64,000 nucleotides of DNA from Xiphydria camelus (Eukaryota; Arthropoda; Insecta; Hymenoptera; Xiphydriidae). The notes beneath the pieces are model-generated. The model was not told the origin of the DNA and ran no database searches. It saw only the letters and a list, made by a program, of their open reading frames with translations. Location: positions 1,369,001 through 1,433,000 of the forward strand of contig OY783198.1 in NCBI GenBank assembly GCA_963678675.1, read 5' to 3'. Shown in pieces: positions 13,701 through 24,873 of the stretch (its first letter is position 1; each line of letters starts with the position of its first letter). The position numbers and the translations under genes were made by a program.

Positions 13701-14948
13701 ATTGCCGGTGCTCCTTCGTATTTCGTATAATGCAGGCATCTTCGCGAGGCGTGTTACGGCTTCCATTTTCTTATCTCTCGCTAAGGCAGACTACGTGTCG
13801 GTTCCGCGTTTCGCCTGCGGTACGTGTGCACACCTTGGTTATACCGGTACGATCAAGATATCGCGTTGCAAAAATATTCGATACGTTCGCTTCGTGTCCG
13901 AATTGAAACGGGAGTTCGGAAAAAGCGCTTCGCCGTATTTCATCGCTACAGTCTTTCTTCGATTTGTTCTATAATACGTTATTCGAGGCAATTAAATTTT
14001 TTTTCCATGCTATTTCTTCAAAGCGCACCTTAGCGCAGGCCCGACCACATCCACACGCGTATACCGTGCGTGCATTACGCGAGAGCGAAAAAAAATCTCG
14101 GCGCGCGCGAGAACGACCAATCGCTATTTCCATTTTTCATCAGGGTCCCGTAATGCTAACGGTAGCCGCGGGCGGGCCTTGTATAAAACCGTTCGCGACA
14201 TTACCTTCGATATTCGCAAAACGGATTCCGCGGGAGCCCGCCCCCGTGGTAATGAGGTGGTTTCAATTCCGGCCTCGGGGCACCCCGCGCCCGTGTACCA
14301 GCCATCGCCATGTAAATATCCGAGCGAGATCGCGCGATTCGCGGGAGAGTGACGCCGCCTGCGGGAAGGCAAAGGACGACGGGGTTGATAGCAGAGGTGC
14401 GACAGCTTCGCGCCGCTCCCGCGATACATATTTAGGCGTAGCTATAGAGTTGTGTATCGCGTGATTTCCGGGAACCGGAGGTCCCGTTACAGATAGTCGA
14501 AAATTCGGAGGAAATCGAAGAAGGATGCGATAATTTAGATTTCAAATTCTTTCGTCGATAGTTGCGGCAACGTATGGGTTATTGGAATTGGGGGATTTAT
14601 TTTTAGCGAAGAAAATAACGGAATACCACGACTGTGGAGTTGACGAGTAATTCGAACAAAGAATTCGAGTTTCCAAAATTTTAATTACCGATAATTCGTA
14701 TACGTAGGCACGATTCATTATACAGTCATATAACAGCGCCGAGATAACGCAAGTACCATAGTTCCTCGCGCGTCAACGTTCCGATCCCTCCAAGATAAAT
14801 CGTAAAAGTGCCGCTCGTAATTTAAACTAGCGCAGTTTCGGTAACTAGTTCTCTTGTTTCCCGAGCGACGGGTACCGTCGTAACCGCCAGTTGTAAAGCG
14901 ATTCGCAGTAAACCGCCGAATGAGTTTATTGCGCTTATTGGTCGGCGA

Positions 14949-14972
14949 AGAGAGAGAGAGAGAGAGAGAGAG
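14949..14972. repeat. (AG)12 microsatellite
   Basis: Uninterrupted AG run ending in GGGAGAG. Confidence 0.95.
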
Positions 14973-17561
14973 GGAGAGCGGGGACGCAGAAGTCCGCGCA
15001 TTTTAGAGTGTCGCGAGTCTTTCGCAATCGTCGAGGTTCCCGGAGCCGGGATCGAGAGTGAATATACTTAATATGCCAACGCGTGTCGCGAGAAAAATAC
15101 GACGAGAAATTTCGCTACAACTACAAACCTCGAAAAATAGAAATGCGATGGAATTTTAACTCGTTCAATTTATAAATCCCGAAAGATCACACGTATAGTC
15201 AGAGATCTCGGTTTAAAATTTCATTTCGAAAATTTCCGCACGCACGAAATCCCCGACGCCCGGGAGTTCGTCGCGAGCGTCCCAACCGTCGGCGCGCGAA
15301 ACGACACGCCGGACCTTTTAGCGATTGGGACCATCCATCTATCGCGCGCGAATCGAGTTATCTTCCGATAGTTTGATAGGTGCATGTAAGAGAAAAACGG
15401 TCATGGTGCGAGGTGGTGGGTGGATGGATAGATAGAGAGTAATCGAAAGGAAAGTTTGTACGAGGAAGCGGCGTGTTTCATCGGATACGTCGAGCGAGCG
15501 CGAAGGAAGGGAAGAAGTTTCGACGAGGTGAAATATCAGAGCTCTCTCTCCGTCGTACGATACGACATGGTATACCTATACATAGTTGCTATACGTACCG
15601 CCCAGGCACCTGATATAGAGATCGGAGAGCGGCTGACCCGTTCGGCCGAACGCGCCGCGCTTGTAATTGAAACTTTGTTATCGCATCCTTCTACACGATT
15701 GCATCGTCGCTCTGGAAAGCTGCATATACCGGGGCAAGAACTTTGCGATCGCGTCGAGTTTGCTTCGTTTTTTTTCTTTCTTCAAGGTAACCGTACTCTG
15801 AAATGTCAACGTATCTGCACAGAAGAGGCCCGCGCGCGAGGCCCGATTTTATCGGGTGGGACGCTAGGAAGAAATCTCAACAGGAGCGATATCAGTTTTC
15901 GCTGGCGGGTACAGCTGGCTTCGAAAATTTTCTTCCGCCTGTCGGCGCGCGGAAGGGGAGAATACGTAGCGGCGCGGAGTTTGCGTTCTCTCGCGGATTG
16001 AAAAGCTTTCGCCATGAAATACGGGTCAGAGATACGAGTTGAATACTTCCCCGCTTTAATGGAATTAGTATTTGATAGTCGACGCGAAAGGGTGCAACGC
16101 GCGCGGAATGGGTATAACGCGGTGATCCCTCGCGCTGAGTGGCGGATTAACAAACGGGGAAAAGGATTTTGTCGGAGGAGAAACGAATCGTCGCGATTTA
16201 TTCGGCTTGCTCCACGCTCGTTACGGCCTGCAGCGCGCCGCTGCAAACCGCCGATCCTTGACGCCCGCTTTACACCGACGAGCAGCGTGAATGGATTCCG
16301 ATGCGAGATAAGGTTTATCACGCGTTTAGCCACTAATAGTCCCTCGACGGCAATGCCCGATCGTAAATACGCGTCGACACGAGTAAATGACAAACTGAAT
16401 AAAGTCTTGTTTCCTTTTGACCGTTACCGACAAACTTGTAACGCGGAAGGTCAGCTTACACGAAACAATCGTTTCCTCTCGACGCGAACGTGTCCCGATC
16501 CGGCTGCCAATTTTCACGGATTCCCGTTACAGCGATTAACGAAGCTCGCGCGACGTACGGCTAACCATTTCGAATCGGTTTCAAAGTCCGTCGACCGCGC
16601 GAACGATGCAGTATTGTCTTTCCCCTCGAGACGACGCGTTGGCACCCTATTGCCCGGGATGTGCGTGCACGGACGTCTCAATTAAATGGATGCGGAGCGA
16701 GTGGGGTTGATAGAGCGGTCGGTCATAAATATGAATTACCGTAGTAAACGTTCCCTCGAGGACGGACGCACGCGCGCGCGGAAGGCAAGCGTGCGCCCGT
16801 GTAGGGTGCGGCTCAAAAACGAGAATCGTTTTGTTACAATCAAATCCGCGAGGAAACGAATCGAAGTCGCTATGTCCACCGCGTTATTCGTCGGCTCTTG
16901 GCGGGTCGTGCCGAAACCCCTCGAATACTTGAGCCTCGTCGTATAGGTGGTGCATCACACATATCGATTTCCCCGTACGAATTATTCAATCGCGCTAATA
17001 GAAAAGTAACGTCGCACCGCCCTTTCAGGACCGCGCGCGCGTTGCAGGCGTGGGTGATCGATGGAAATGTGCGTTGCGGCGTTATTTATAGGGTTATAGC
17101 TTGCAAATTATAACCGACGTCGCGGATTGCCCGCGTCCAATTCAATCGCGCGATTATCCCGTCCATAAAGTTTTCGCTGCGTGTAATATCGACCGAAGAT
17201 TTCGCACCGACGCCGAGTTGCACGAGAGAATACATACATACATAAGTTTGCGAACAACGAGATAATCTCGAACGAAGTGGACCTCACCGTTTGACATCAT
17301 TATCGCCGTTGTTCCGCCAGCCACAGATCACGCGGACGCGCGCGCGTATACCGCGGGAGTAGTGGGGCACCTGGGTAGGCGTATCCGTAGGAGTTTCCTT
17401 CCTGCGGGACCTCGGGGGAATAGAAACTGCTCGACGACGATTCGTAGGTATGTGGGATAGGAGTGCGACTCTCGCTCCGCGCGAGTCCCAGGAAGCGTGT
17501 GCTTTGCTAACGATGACAAACGGCCCGCTCTGAGACGGCATATTTATGCTAATCTAGCCGG

Positions 17562-17658
17562 GGAGCGGGAGAGAGACGGATAGCGAGAAAGAGGACGAGG
17601 GAGAGAAAGGGAAAGGGAGAGACTCACCGAATGCAGGTAGCGCGTGGGCGAGAGAATT

Positions 17659-17693
<35 letters not shown>
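17562..17693. repeat. purine tract facing a (CT)15 tract
   Basis: A roughly 60-bp purine-rich GA/GGGA stretch (17562-17625) is followed 37 bp later by an uninterrupted CT run (17663-17693) on the same strand. The two halves are broadly complementary and could pair as a loose hairpin or take part in triplex formation. Confidence 0.8.
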
Positions 17694-17696
<3 letters not shown>

Positions 17697-18171
17697 CTCG
17701 TCTTATCGCGCGGGGCGAGTTCTTGCGCGGACCGTCACGGCGTCGAATCCCCGCCGCCTCGCCAACCCCCTCGAAGCCGCGTCATCGCGCGCGCGGGCGA
17801 CGGCGGCGGTGGTGTGTTTTGCCACGTTTCGTCGTGCGGCTCTCTCGGAGAATATGGATCGGCCCTGACAATATTGCCGCTGGACCCACCCCACGTCTAG
17901 CTTGGTGATATACGCGGCCGCATTTCATATATTCCATTGTTTCCAAGTTTTCGGATCCATTTGTAAGATTAAATTTGCAATGCGACCCCCGCGCGCCGCC
18001 GCACCACGCGCGCCAGAGTCGACGCATATGCCCGGTCGAGCTACTTTCCTCGCCGCGTCGAAATATCCGCGGGTGAATCCTATATAGCCATTAGCGTTGC
18101 GGTGTAGGTCGAGTACGACGTACCTACTACACGTGTCCCACGTATTCGCACATGCGGCGATCCGCGAATCA

Positions 18172-18366
18172 CACTGAGAAAAAAAAGATTAAAATTTATT
18201 CTGTTAGAAGGATAATCTGAGTACGAAAGGTAAAACAGATCAAAAATTATCCTTCCAGGGTATAAAATTTAACCTTCCTTATAGAATCATTTTCGATCCA
18301 CTTTACCTTTCGTACTCAGATTGTCCTTCTAACAGAATAATTTTTAATCTTTTTTTTTTCTCAGTG
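18172..18366. mobile_element. MITE family A, copy 1 (long-arm hairpin element)
   Basis: The element is 195 bp and starts CACTGAGAAAAA and ends TTTTTCTCAGTG. About 75 bp at each end are inverted repeats of each other with only a few mismatches; the arms include TTCTGTTAGAAGGA and CTGAGTACGAAAGGTAAA. Only a short unique centre around 18250-18290 separates them. Flanking dinucleotides are CA and CG, so the TA duplication seen in copy 2 is not preserved. It has no coding capacity. Such ends with TA targets fit non-autonomous elements mobilised by a Tc1/mariner-type transposase. Confidence 0.8.
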
Positions 18367-21300
18367 CGACGGTGCATTCGGGGAATGGCTTGTGATTTTC
18401 TCCTGGTTTTTTAACTCACATTTTCATCCACGATACTTTTCTCGCTCCTGCTTATCTGCACCAGTGTCACGGATTTAGCGAGCATTCGTTTCAAAGTCGA
18501 TTTTATAACGAATATTTCGCAAATCGCACCGCAGCCTCTTCCGGAAATGTAGGTTTGATTCGCGACACACCACGGCATAATCCGCGAGCTCGGATCGACG
18601 CGCTAAGCGTCGCTGGCACCGTCCTGGCCCCGGCGACGCTCTCGCGCGCGGGGGCGCGGGCAGCCTTCGAAAGTTTCATAAATTTCGTCACGCGGGGGCA
18701 CCGAATGGCTTCCGGTCCAGCGGTCGGACATTGTCGATAACAGGCACGTCGCCAAAGTGAATTCGATATCGCATTCGCACCGCCGTCCTCGCATTGTCCT
18801 CGCATTGTCCGGAAAGTTTCGACTAACCCGCGCGCCGCGGTATTACCATATGAATTAAATAACGTGAAATATGGTAGGCTCCTATCCGAGCTACTCGCTC
18901 CGCGCGAAAAGTGCAATCGAGCTGTGTAAGGCTCGCGAGGTATTCGCGTGATATCTGCATAATATACGTATCCGGATGCGTGGGTATCGCCGATCAATTC
19001 TCGAGAGCGAGAGAGAAGGAATCGAATAGTCTGTACTACTCGTATGGGTGTAAGGATTGCACCGGATAAATTTCCTTACTCGAGTGCGTTTTCTTTGGGC
19101 GGAAAACTAAAAATATTATTTTGCGATTTTTGGCAAAATATGGTAATAGCAGTACCGATCGAAGCAATTATTATTATCAAATAATTTGTTTAGCATCGAC
19201 TCAATTTTTTCATCAGTTCGATATCGAACAAAGAGTGACTCGACATCCCTCGCACGAGAAGCTCCCGCCGAATCGAAGCAGCTGCCGAATAAACGACTCG
19301 ACGACGAATCTCCCTCTGTGTGTGTGCCTTATTTAACTTTCTCGCGTATCGGTTCGCGAAATTCGACGGCGATAACAATCGCGCGCGCGACGCTGAGAGA
19401 CAATTTGTCGTCGCCGTCGAACCTCGCCTAGCGCGTACACGTCGTACAGCCGCTCTCGCGCGCGAGGGGCGCGGCCAAGGAGATATCAGTGCCGATCGCG
19501 CGGGGTTATATCGGCCCGGTTGCTACCGCGTGCCGCGGGGGATTCGCGCGGGAGGAACGCCCCGCTGCTTTAAAACATTGCCGCCGCTGCACACACCCCG
19601 CTCGCGCGGTTTAGAGCGTACGGCCGAACACAATACGAATACGACCCCGCTTCGCCGTCAACGTCGCTATCGCGGTCGGCGGCGTGCGTAGCACGCGACT
19701 CACTTGCTTCGCCGCGGCGCGCTCTATCGCGATCGCAATAAATTCACATTAAACTATCTGCTGGAAGCCGACCGCCGCGGTTTAATCTACGCCGTTGTCG
19801 CATCCGTCGACTCTCGATCGACGCCCGATTTTCCGCGCCCGCACGCGGAGGCGCGCGCGCGAGTGTGGAAGCGACTGCGGCGCTCTGCGGGCTACCAGCG
19901 TCGCGACGGCTGAGCTGGCCTAATCCAACGTGACCCCAGAGCTATACCGCGGCGTTATCGCCGTTCGTGCAGCATTCGTGATTTTTCTCCGCGATATATC
20001 GGTCACGCGGAAAAAAGTCGATCGTTCTGGACGCGGCGGAGCGTCGTATTGCGGTATCGCCGATCGAATACAGAGGCGAGGCTGAAACACGTATAGCTAT
20101 ACTCTTGCGAGTGAGTGGTGTACTTGGAAACAAGTAGATTTGGAGAATTATAAAAAAATTGTACGGAAAAGCGCCACTTTCCTCGGTATTATGCGATCTC
20201 GTTATTCGCGAGGATATCGCGGGACGCGGATATAAAGAGCGGAATCCATTTTTCTCGGCGCAAGTGCACCTGTCCCGTATCTACCTACCGCGTAAAGCGT
20301 GGTACACGCGGCCCTCGAAACGAAACGAGAGCTCCGGCTTTTCCGTGGCATTCCCGTGTCGCCCGCACCGGCAAGGCCGCACAATGGGAACGCCCGAGGT
20401 CGGCGCATTAATTTCTAGTAATTATCAGAGGTGTAATTCACCGAGGAGGGTCCCGAGTCGCGTCCGGGGTCGACCACTGCGTGTTAACGCCGTTGTTATG
20501 CCCCGTTATTATCCTATACCCGTGTAGCTACTTTCGTCCGTGGCGGGTTCCCGCGTAGGTGGGACGCGCGTACACATACGCGCGGGTCGTACGTTCCGTC
20601 GGGAGGTTTGGATTCGAAAGAATTGTCCGCGGACCCGCGGCGGGCGCTCGGAGGAATCGAGTTTTCCGGGGTTTCGAGTAATCGAAACGCGTGATTCTGT
20701 AGCCGTTAAGACTCCAGAGTTGCCATCGCTACGATATTCTATATACGCGTAGGAATCGAAACGAACCTCGCGATGAAAATTGATAAAATATCTCATTTCT
20801 CGCCCGCGGAGCCTCTCGTCATCCGCGGTCGAGCGGCTCGCAGAGAAGGGGGCGGAGAACCCGTCGCTAATTTATTTAAATGGACTTAGGTATCTTTCCG
20901 AAGCCCCGATAGGAATGTAAATTGGATCTCTCTCGGAATCAAGGGGGTAATGGCACGAATAAGATAAAGATGTTTTATCGCCCCCTGCCACGGGACTAGT
21001 ATTAATAGCAGGCATGGCGTCACGCCACCGCGGCGGTTATATTGACCGACGGTCGTCGTCGCGCGGTCAGAGTTACTCGAGAATTGAAGAATCGCATTAT
21101 TTACGCGTAAATCGCATACCGAGTGCAACGCGGTATGGTGGGCGTAACTTGGTACGGGCACTTTTGGCTCAAGCTCTTTTCGAGTCACGCCACTATCGCA
21201 GCCGCGACGTAGGAAAAGAGGAAGGAAGGCTGCACCGATGCGCGCGTCCGGCGTGCAATTATGTAATTCGAAAGGAAGCGTCGGACGCGATTTTCGACGC

Positions 21301-23163
21301 GACGAGCGAGAATGATTTCGCGACGTGTCCGCCGAAAACCGCGAAACCGGGGATTACTAGCGTGAGAGCCGCTTAAGCCGCGTGTTCGCAGTCGAGTTAC
21401 ACGCGATCGGATGCGCGCGAACGGGCGACGAAAGACCGCGGCGAATCGGGACGATCGGGGGTGAAATAGGTGTAGCTGTAGAGGCGAGGATCCGTATACA
21501 ATACATAATACAGATACGGGACGGCGATGGGGTGACCGTTGTCGGCGCGTATGTGGAGCGTGTCCTAGCCGAACCTGACCTTTTGACTTATAAGTATAAT
21601 GGGAGTACTTAAGCCGACAAACGAGGTACGAATAATAGTCTATACGAATTCTGCTCTCGCAAATCGAATGGGAATAAATTCAGCGTTAAAAAAATTGAAT
21701 TTCTCTCATGTTCCAAGATCGAGCGAATTTTCAATCGGCGGCGCGCGCGAAACGAATCGCAACCGAGCCGCGACGACTACTGCAGGTACACCGCGTCCAT
21801 CTTTCCATAGACGCTGCACGTAAACGCGGCTCGTCGTCGAGACGCGCCGATCGGATTTCAGATTTAATGTTTCGGAACGGACGCCATATTAGCATACCCG
21901 CGTCCAATCGTCGCCCACGTGGCAGCGCGCCGTGGCGAATCAGCCCCGCGCTATGACATTGTCATTATTTCAGTGACGGAACAAGCATGCGCGCGATTCT
22001 CCACGCAGCGCGCAAAGTATCGCTAACAAGGGTGGGAAGACGCGACGAGAGCGGCTCGCCGCGCGGGGCGAAGGGGGTCGCGAACGGGGGAACTGCCGCT
22101 GCAGGGTGGTGGGTGCTCGATGTTATTTATCTTTATGGACCCCGGGCAGAGGGTAAGTACACTTGCTCGGGGGCTCGACTTAAGCCGTCGAGGGCGGTAA
22201 GAGATTGTTCTTCGCATCGATTGCGGTTGCCGCGGAGAGGCTCAACCCCCGGGTGCGTCAACCTATTTTTTTCAATGATCACCGCGCGAATATCGCAAGG
22301 GGGTGGCGGGCGGAGTTTGTACCTGCCGAGGGTGACCGGCCGACGCCCCCTACCGCGAATGACCAGGAGAGAAATATCTGTTGGTCCCGCGGCGTGGACT
22401 GTACCGCGGAAATCGATAATAATAGCGTTGATTTGGAAAGAACAATCTCGTCGTCGCCTCCGTTTTATCAGTGTCGAACGTTTTAGTTGCCCGGTCGACG
22501 ATAATTTTTCTCGACGCGAGTATAACGGGCACGAAGCACAGTTCGGGGTATTTATATATCCGTGTAGACGGACCGTAGTCGTAACCATGCACGCACACTT
22601 ACGCGCACATCCGAGGAGTTGAGCCGAAGTGGCCAGAAATTAATCTGTCGCCGTTCCTCCGCACATAATCGGCTTCCGATGATTTATCGCCTAACGCGAG
22701 GAGGACGGGAAACATCCGCGGGTTGAAAAGAGTCGCGAGAGGTTGGGACGTCTCTGAAATCGATTCGCTCTCCTTACGAAACCCTATGTAGTAGGCGCGT
22801 ATATGTGTATACCGCGTGTGTGTGTATATCTATACGTACCTAGGAGAGCGTCCGGCCGTACCGTCGCGGGACGGGAAAAAGATGAGAGCAGTGGCCGCGC
22901 GGTATTTTCCGGACGGACGAGGCTCTGCTCCATATTAGTTACATCAGACATCGAGACTGATAATTTTATGGGCAGATTTCTCATTTCTCCGAGAGAGGGA
23001 AAATTAATTAGCAAAAAATCGGAGAATAGAATGAGTCGAGAAAAATCAGCGTGAGAAGTAAACGCTATGAAAAAATGGAGCTATTACGTTATCCATATAG
23101 GATTGCGGAAATGGTCATCAAATGATCCGAGCTCAGCAAATATACGGGTGTGACGGGAATTCT
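18367..23163. other. CpG-rich spacer downstream of the zinc-finger gene, no gene recognised
   Basis: Frames of up to about 210 codons occur around 22.0-22.6 kb but are basic and overlap equally long frames on the other strand. A perfect odd palindrome ATGACATTGTCAT at 21953-21965 holds two inverted TGACA (Meis/Homothorax-type) half sites. Confidence 0.55.
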
Positions 23164-24873
23164 TTTATTCGTTAACAATGATTCGAGATGGATCTACAGT
23201 GCGTATATGTACAGAGTGATATTTACAAAGAAGAACGACATACCCTACGCGCGTGATAGGTGCAAGCGAATAGGATAACTGCGGGTCAATCGCGTCGAAC
23301 GAAAGGACGCTTTGACCCTTCGCGTGTGCCTGCGTCCGTGCGCTGTACATCCTGCCGCGTACGGTTCAACCTCCCGCGACATTACCTCTCGGGACGCCCG
23401 CGGTGAGTGATAAAATAGACGAAGACCATTCTCGTCTCCATCGTAATCTCGCCGAGTCGCTATATCCTGGTTAAGATGGGCCGTAATATAATCGCAAGTA
23501 CCCAGGCACACGCATTTCACACGGACGACAATGGCTATACATTATAGTTACACATATTGCGAACGGTATCGACTAGTGGATATCGCCTAAATTTACATAT
23601 CGGCCACCTACAAAACGGTTCGACGATAATTTAGAGATCTCGAGAGAGAGAGAAAGACAAAAGGTGCGCCTGTATAGTTCTACGTAATTCTGCGGCGTCG
23701 TATTTACACGTCAACGGGGTAGAAGTCCGAGACGAACGAGCGGTACGGGGACCTGCGGCGCGTTTAAATGATACAAATACTAGCGTATATACGCGCGCCA
23801 ATGCAATTTCGGACGATGGAATATTAATAACCGTTCGCGGGCGATAATTTAACCCTATGTCGAGAGACACCCGCGCAGGGCGGGGCGTATAAGGTGGGGG
23901 GGGGTCGTGCGTATTTAAAACGCGAATGCGCGCCGGGCGATTCGCCGTTTCAAGTTAAATGGAGTGTAAATGGCAGATAACAAACCGGCACTGTTTCCGA
24001 TTACGGCATTCATTGTTTCCTACCATTATACGCGCTCCGCCGGTTTACGTGTGACGCGTTACGGTTTACGATCTATTTATCGCCGCGCTCGCGAATCAAC
24101 GTGGTTTACGCTCTCGGACGGTACCTACCGCGGATCTACCCGCCCCCTTTCGGGGTAGAGAACGCTGTGCGGAGTATATCAGGGTATCTATCCACATGTA
24201 AAATCGGTTAGTCGGTCCGCCACGATCGCTGCAGTCTCGTTCGACGAGCAGAGGTCGTCTCGGACTTCGAGCTCGGTCTTTTGCCCGAGCGTACATCTCT
24301 CTCTATGTACATATATATATTTACAAATTGAGCTACCTACAATGTATTGACTGAAGAGGGACGAACGCGGCGCTCGGAGACCGGTCCCGAGCTAATCGTA
24401 CTCCTACCCTACTCGTGTATAGGTATACGTATAAGGTGTAGTTGCAGCTGACGATGAAATATATAGATATGTATGTATCTATACGAATGTGTAGGAGGGG
24501 TACCTGCACGCGCGTACGCTCGGCATCTACGACAAAATCCTAGTAGTTATATCGGCTGAATTTAAATTAGCCGTTGAAACTAGTCGGATTACCGCTGTCT
24601 AGAATTGTACTCGGGGATGGCAATTGGTGTTTCGTTGCCGTTCAAGCAGACGCGGAAGTGGCTGAAGAAACAGCAGCGCTGACACATACCGACGCGTTTA
24701 TCCGAACGCAGACATTTCTGATCGCACCTCGCCGCAGCATATTTCCTCGCGTACGCACGACCGCGGGTACCCGATACGAAGTCATAATCGTACACGGGTG
24801 AATACATATAGTACGGACGTAACTAATTCTCGTAAGCGCAATTCGCCTCACCGAGTTTCTCGCGAACGTGATG
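23164..24873 (-). promoter_or_regulatory. probable 3' UTR of the minus-strand gene, with Pumilio-type motifs and a poly(A) signal
   Basis: Downstream of the zinc-finger stop the nearest canonical AATAAA I found on the minus strand is at 23164-23169, implying a 3' UTR of about 1.7 kb. Within it, minus-strand TGTAAATA occurs at 24318-24325, 23701-23708 and 23220-23227, and TGTACATA at 24304-24311 and 23206-23213. These fit the UGUANAUA element bound by Pumilio-family proteins, which repress or localise many developmental mRNAs. The grouping and the terminal signal are seen; that this is one transcribed UTR is inference. The same signal could instead end a transcript carrying the cysteine-rich frame. 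Confidence 0.45.
24589..24807 (-). CDS. small six-cysteine open frame downstream of the zinc-finger gene, function unknown
   Basis: This is a 72-codon frame with ATG at 24805-24807 and TAA at 24589-24591, beginning 66 nt past the zinc-finger stop on the same strand. Residues 28-54 contain six cysteines spaced C-x3-C-x9-C-x2-C-C-x7-C, ending in RVCLNGNE. That spacing, with an adjacent CC pair, resembles small disulfide-bonded secreted peptides. The frame is less arginine-biased than the chance frames in this window. It has no signal peptide, so if real it is probably the last exon of a spliced gene; reading upstream, the frame stays open only to a TAG at 24823-24825, whose AG could be a weak acceptor. 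Alternatively it is a chance frame inside the 3' UTR of the zinc-finger gene. I do not recognise the family. Confidence 0.35.
   Translation of the reverse strand: MYSPVYDYDFVSGTRGRAYARKYAAARCDQKCLRSDKRVGMCQRCCFFSHFRVCLNGNETPIAIPEYNSRQR

Larger units (their letters stand above)
7736..18171. other. long spacer, no gene recognised
   Basis: It alternates between AT-rich (7.7-9.9 kb) and CpG-rich sequence (11.8-12.1, 14.0-14.5 and 15.2-17.9 kb). A possible unspliced leader ends at a donor-like AAGGTAAGG at 9179-9187. The 173-codon frame at 12634-13155 is the least biased in amino-acid content but begins with GTG and has no domain I recognise. GA/CT tracts are listed separately. Confidence 0.55.
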
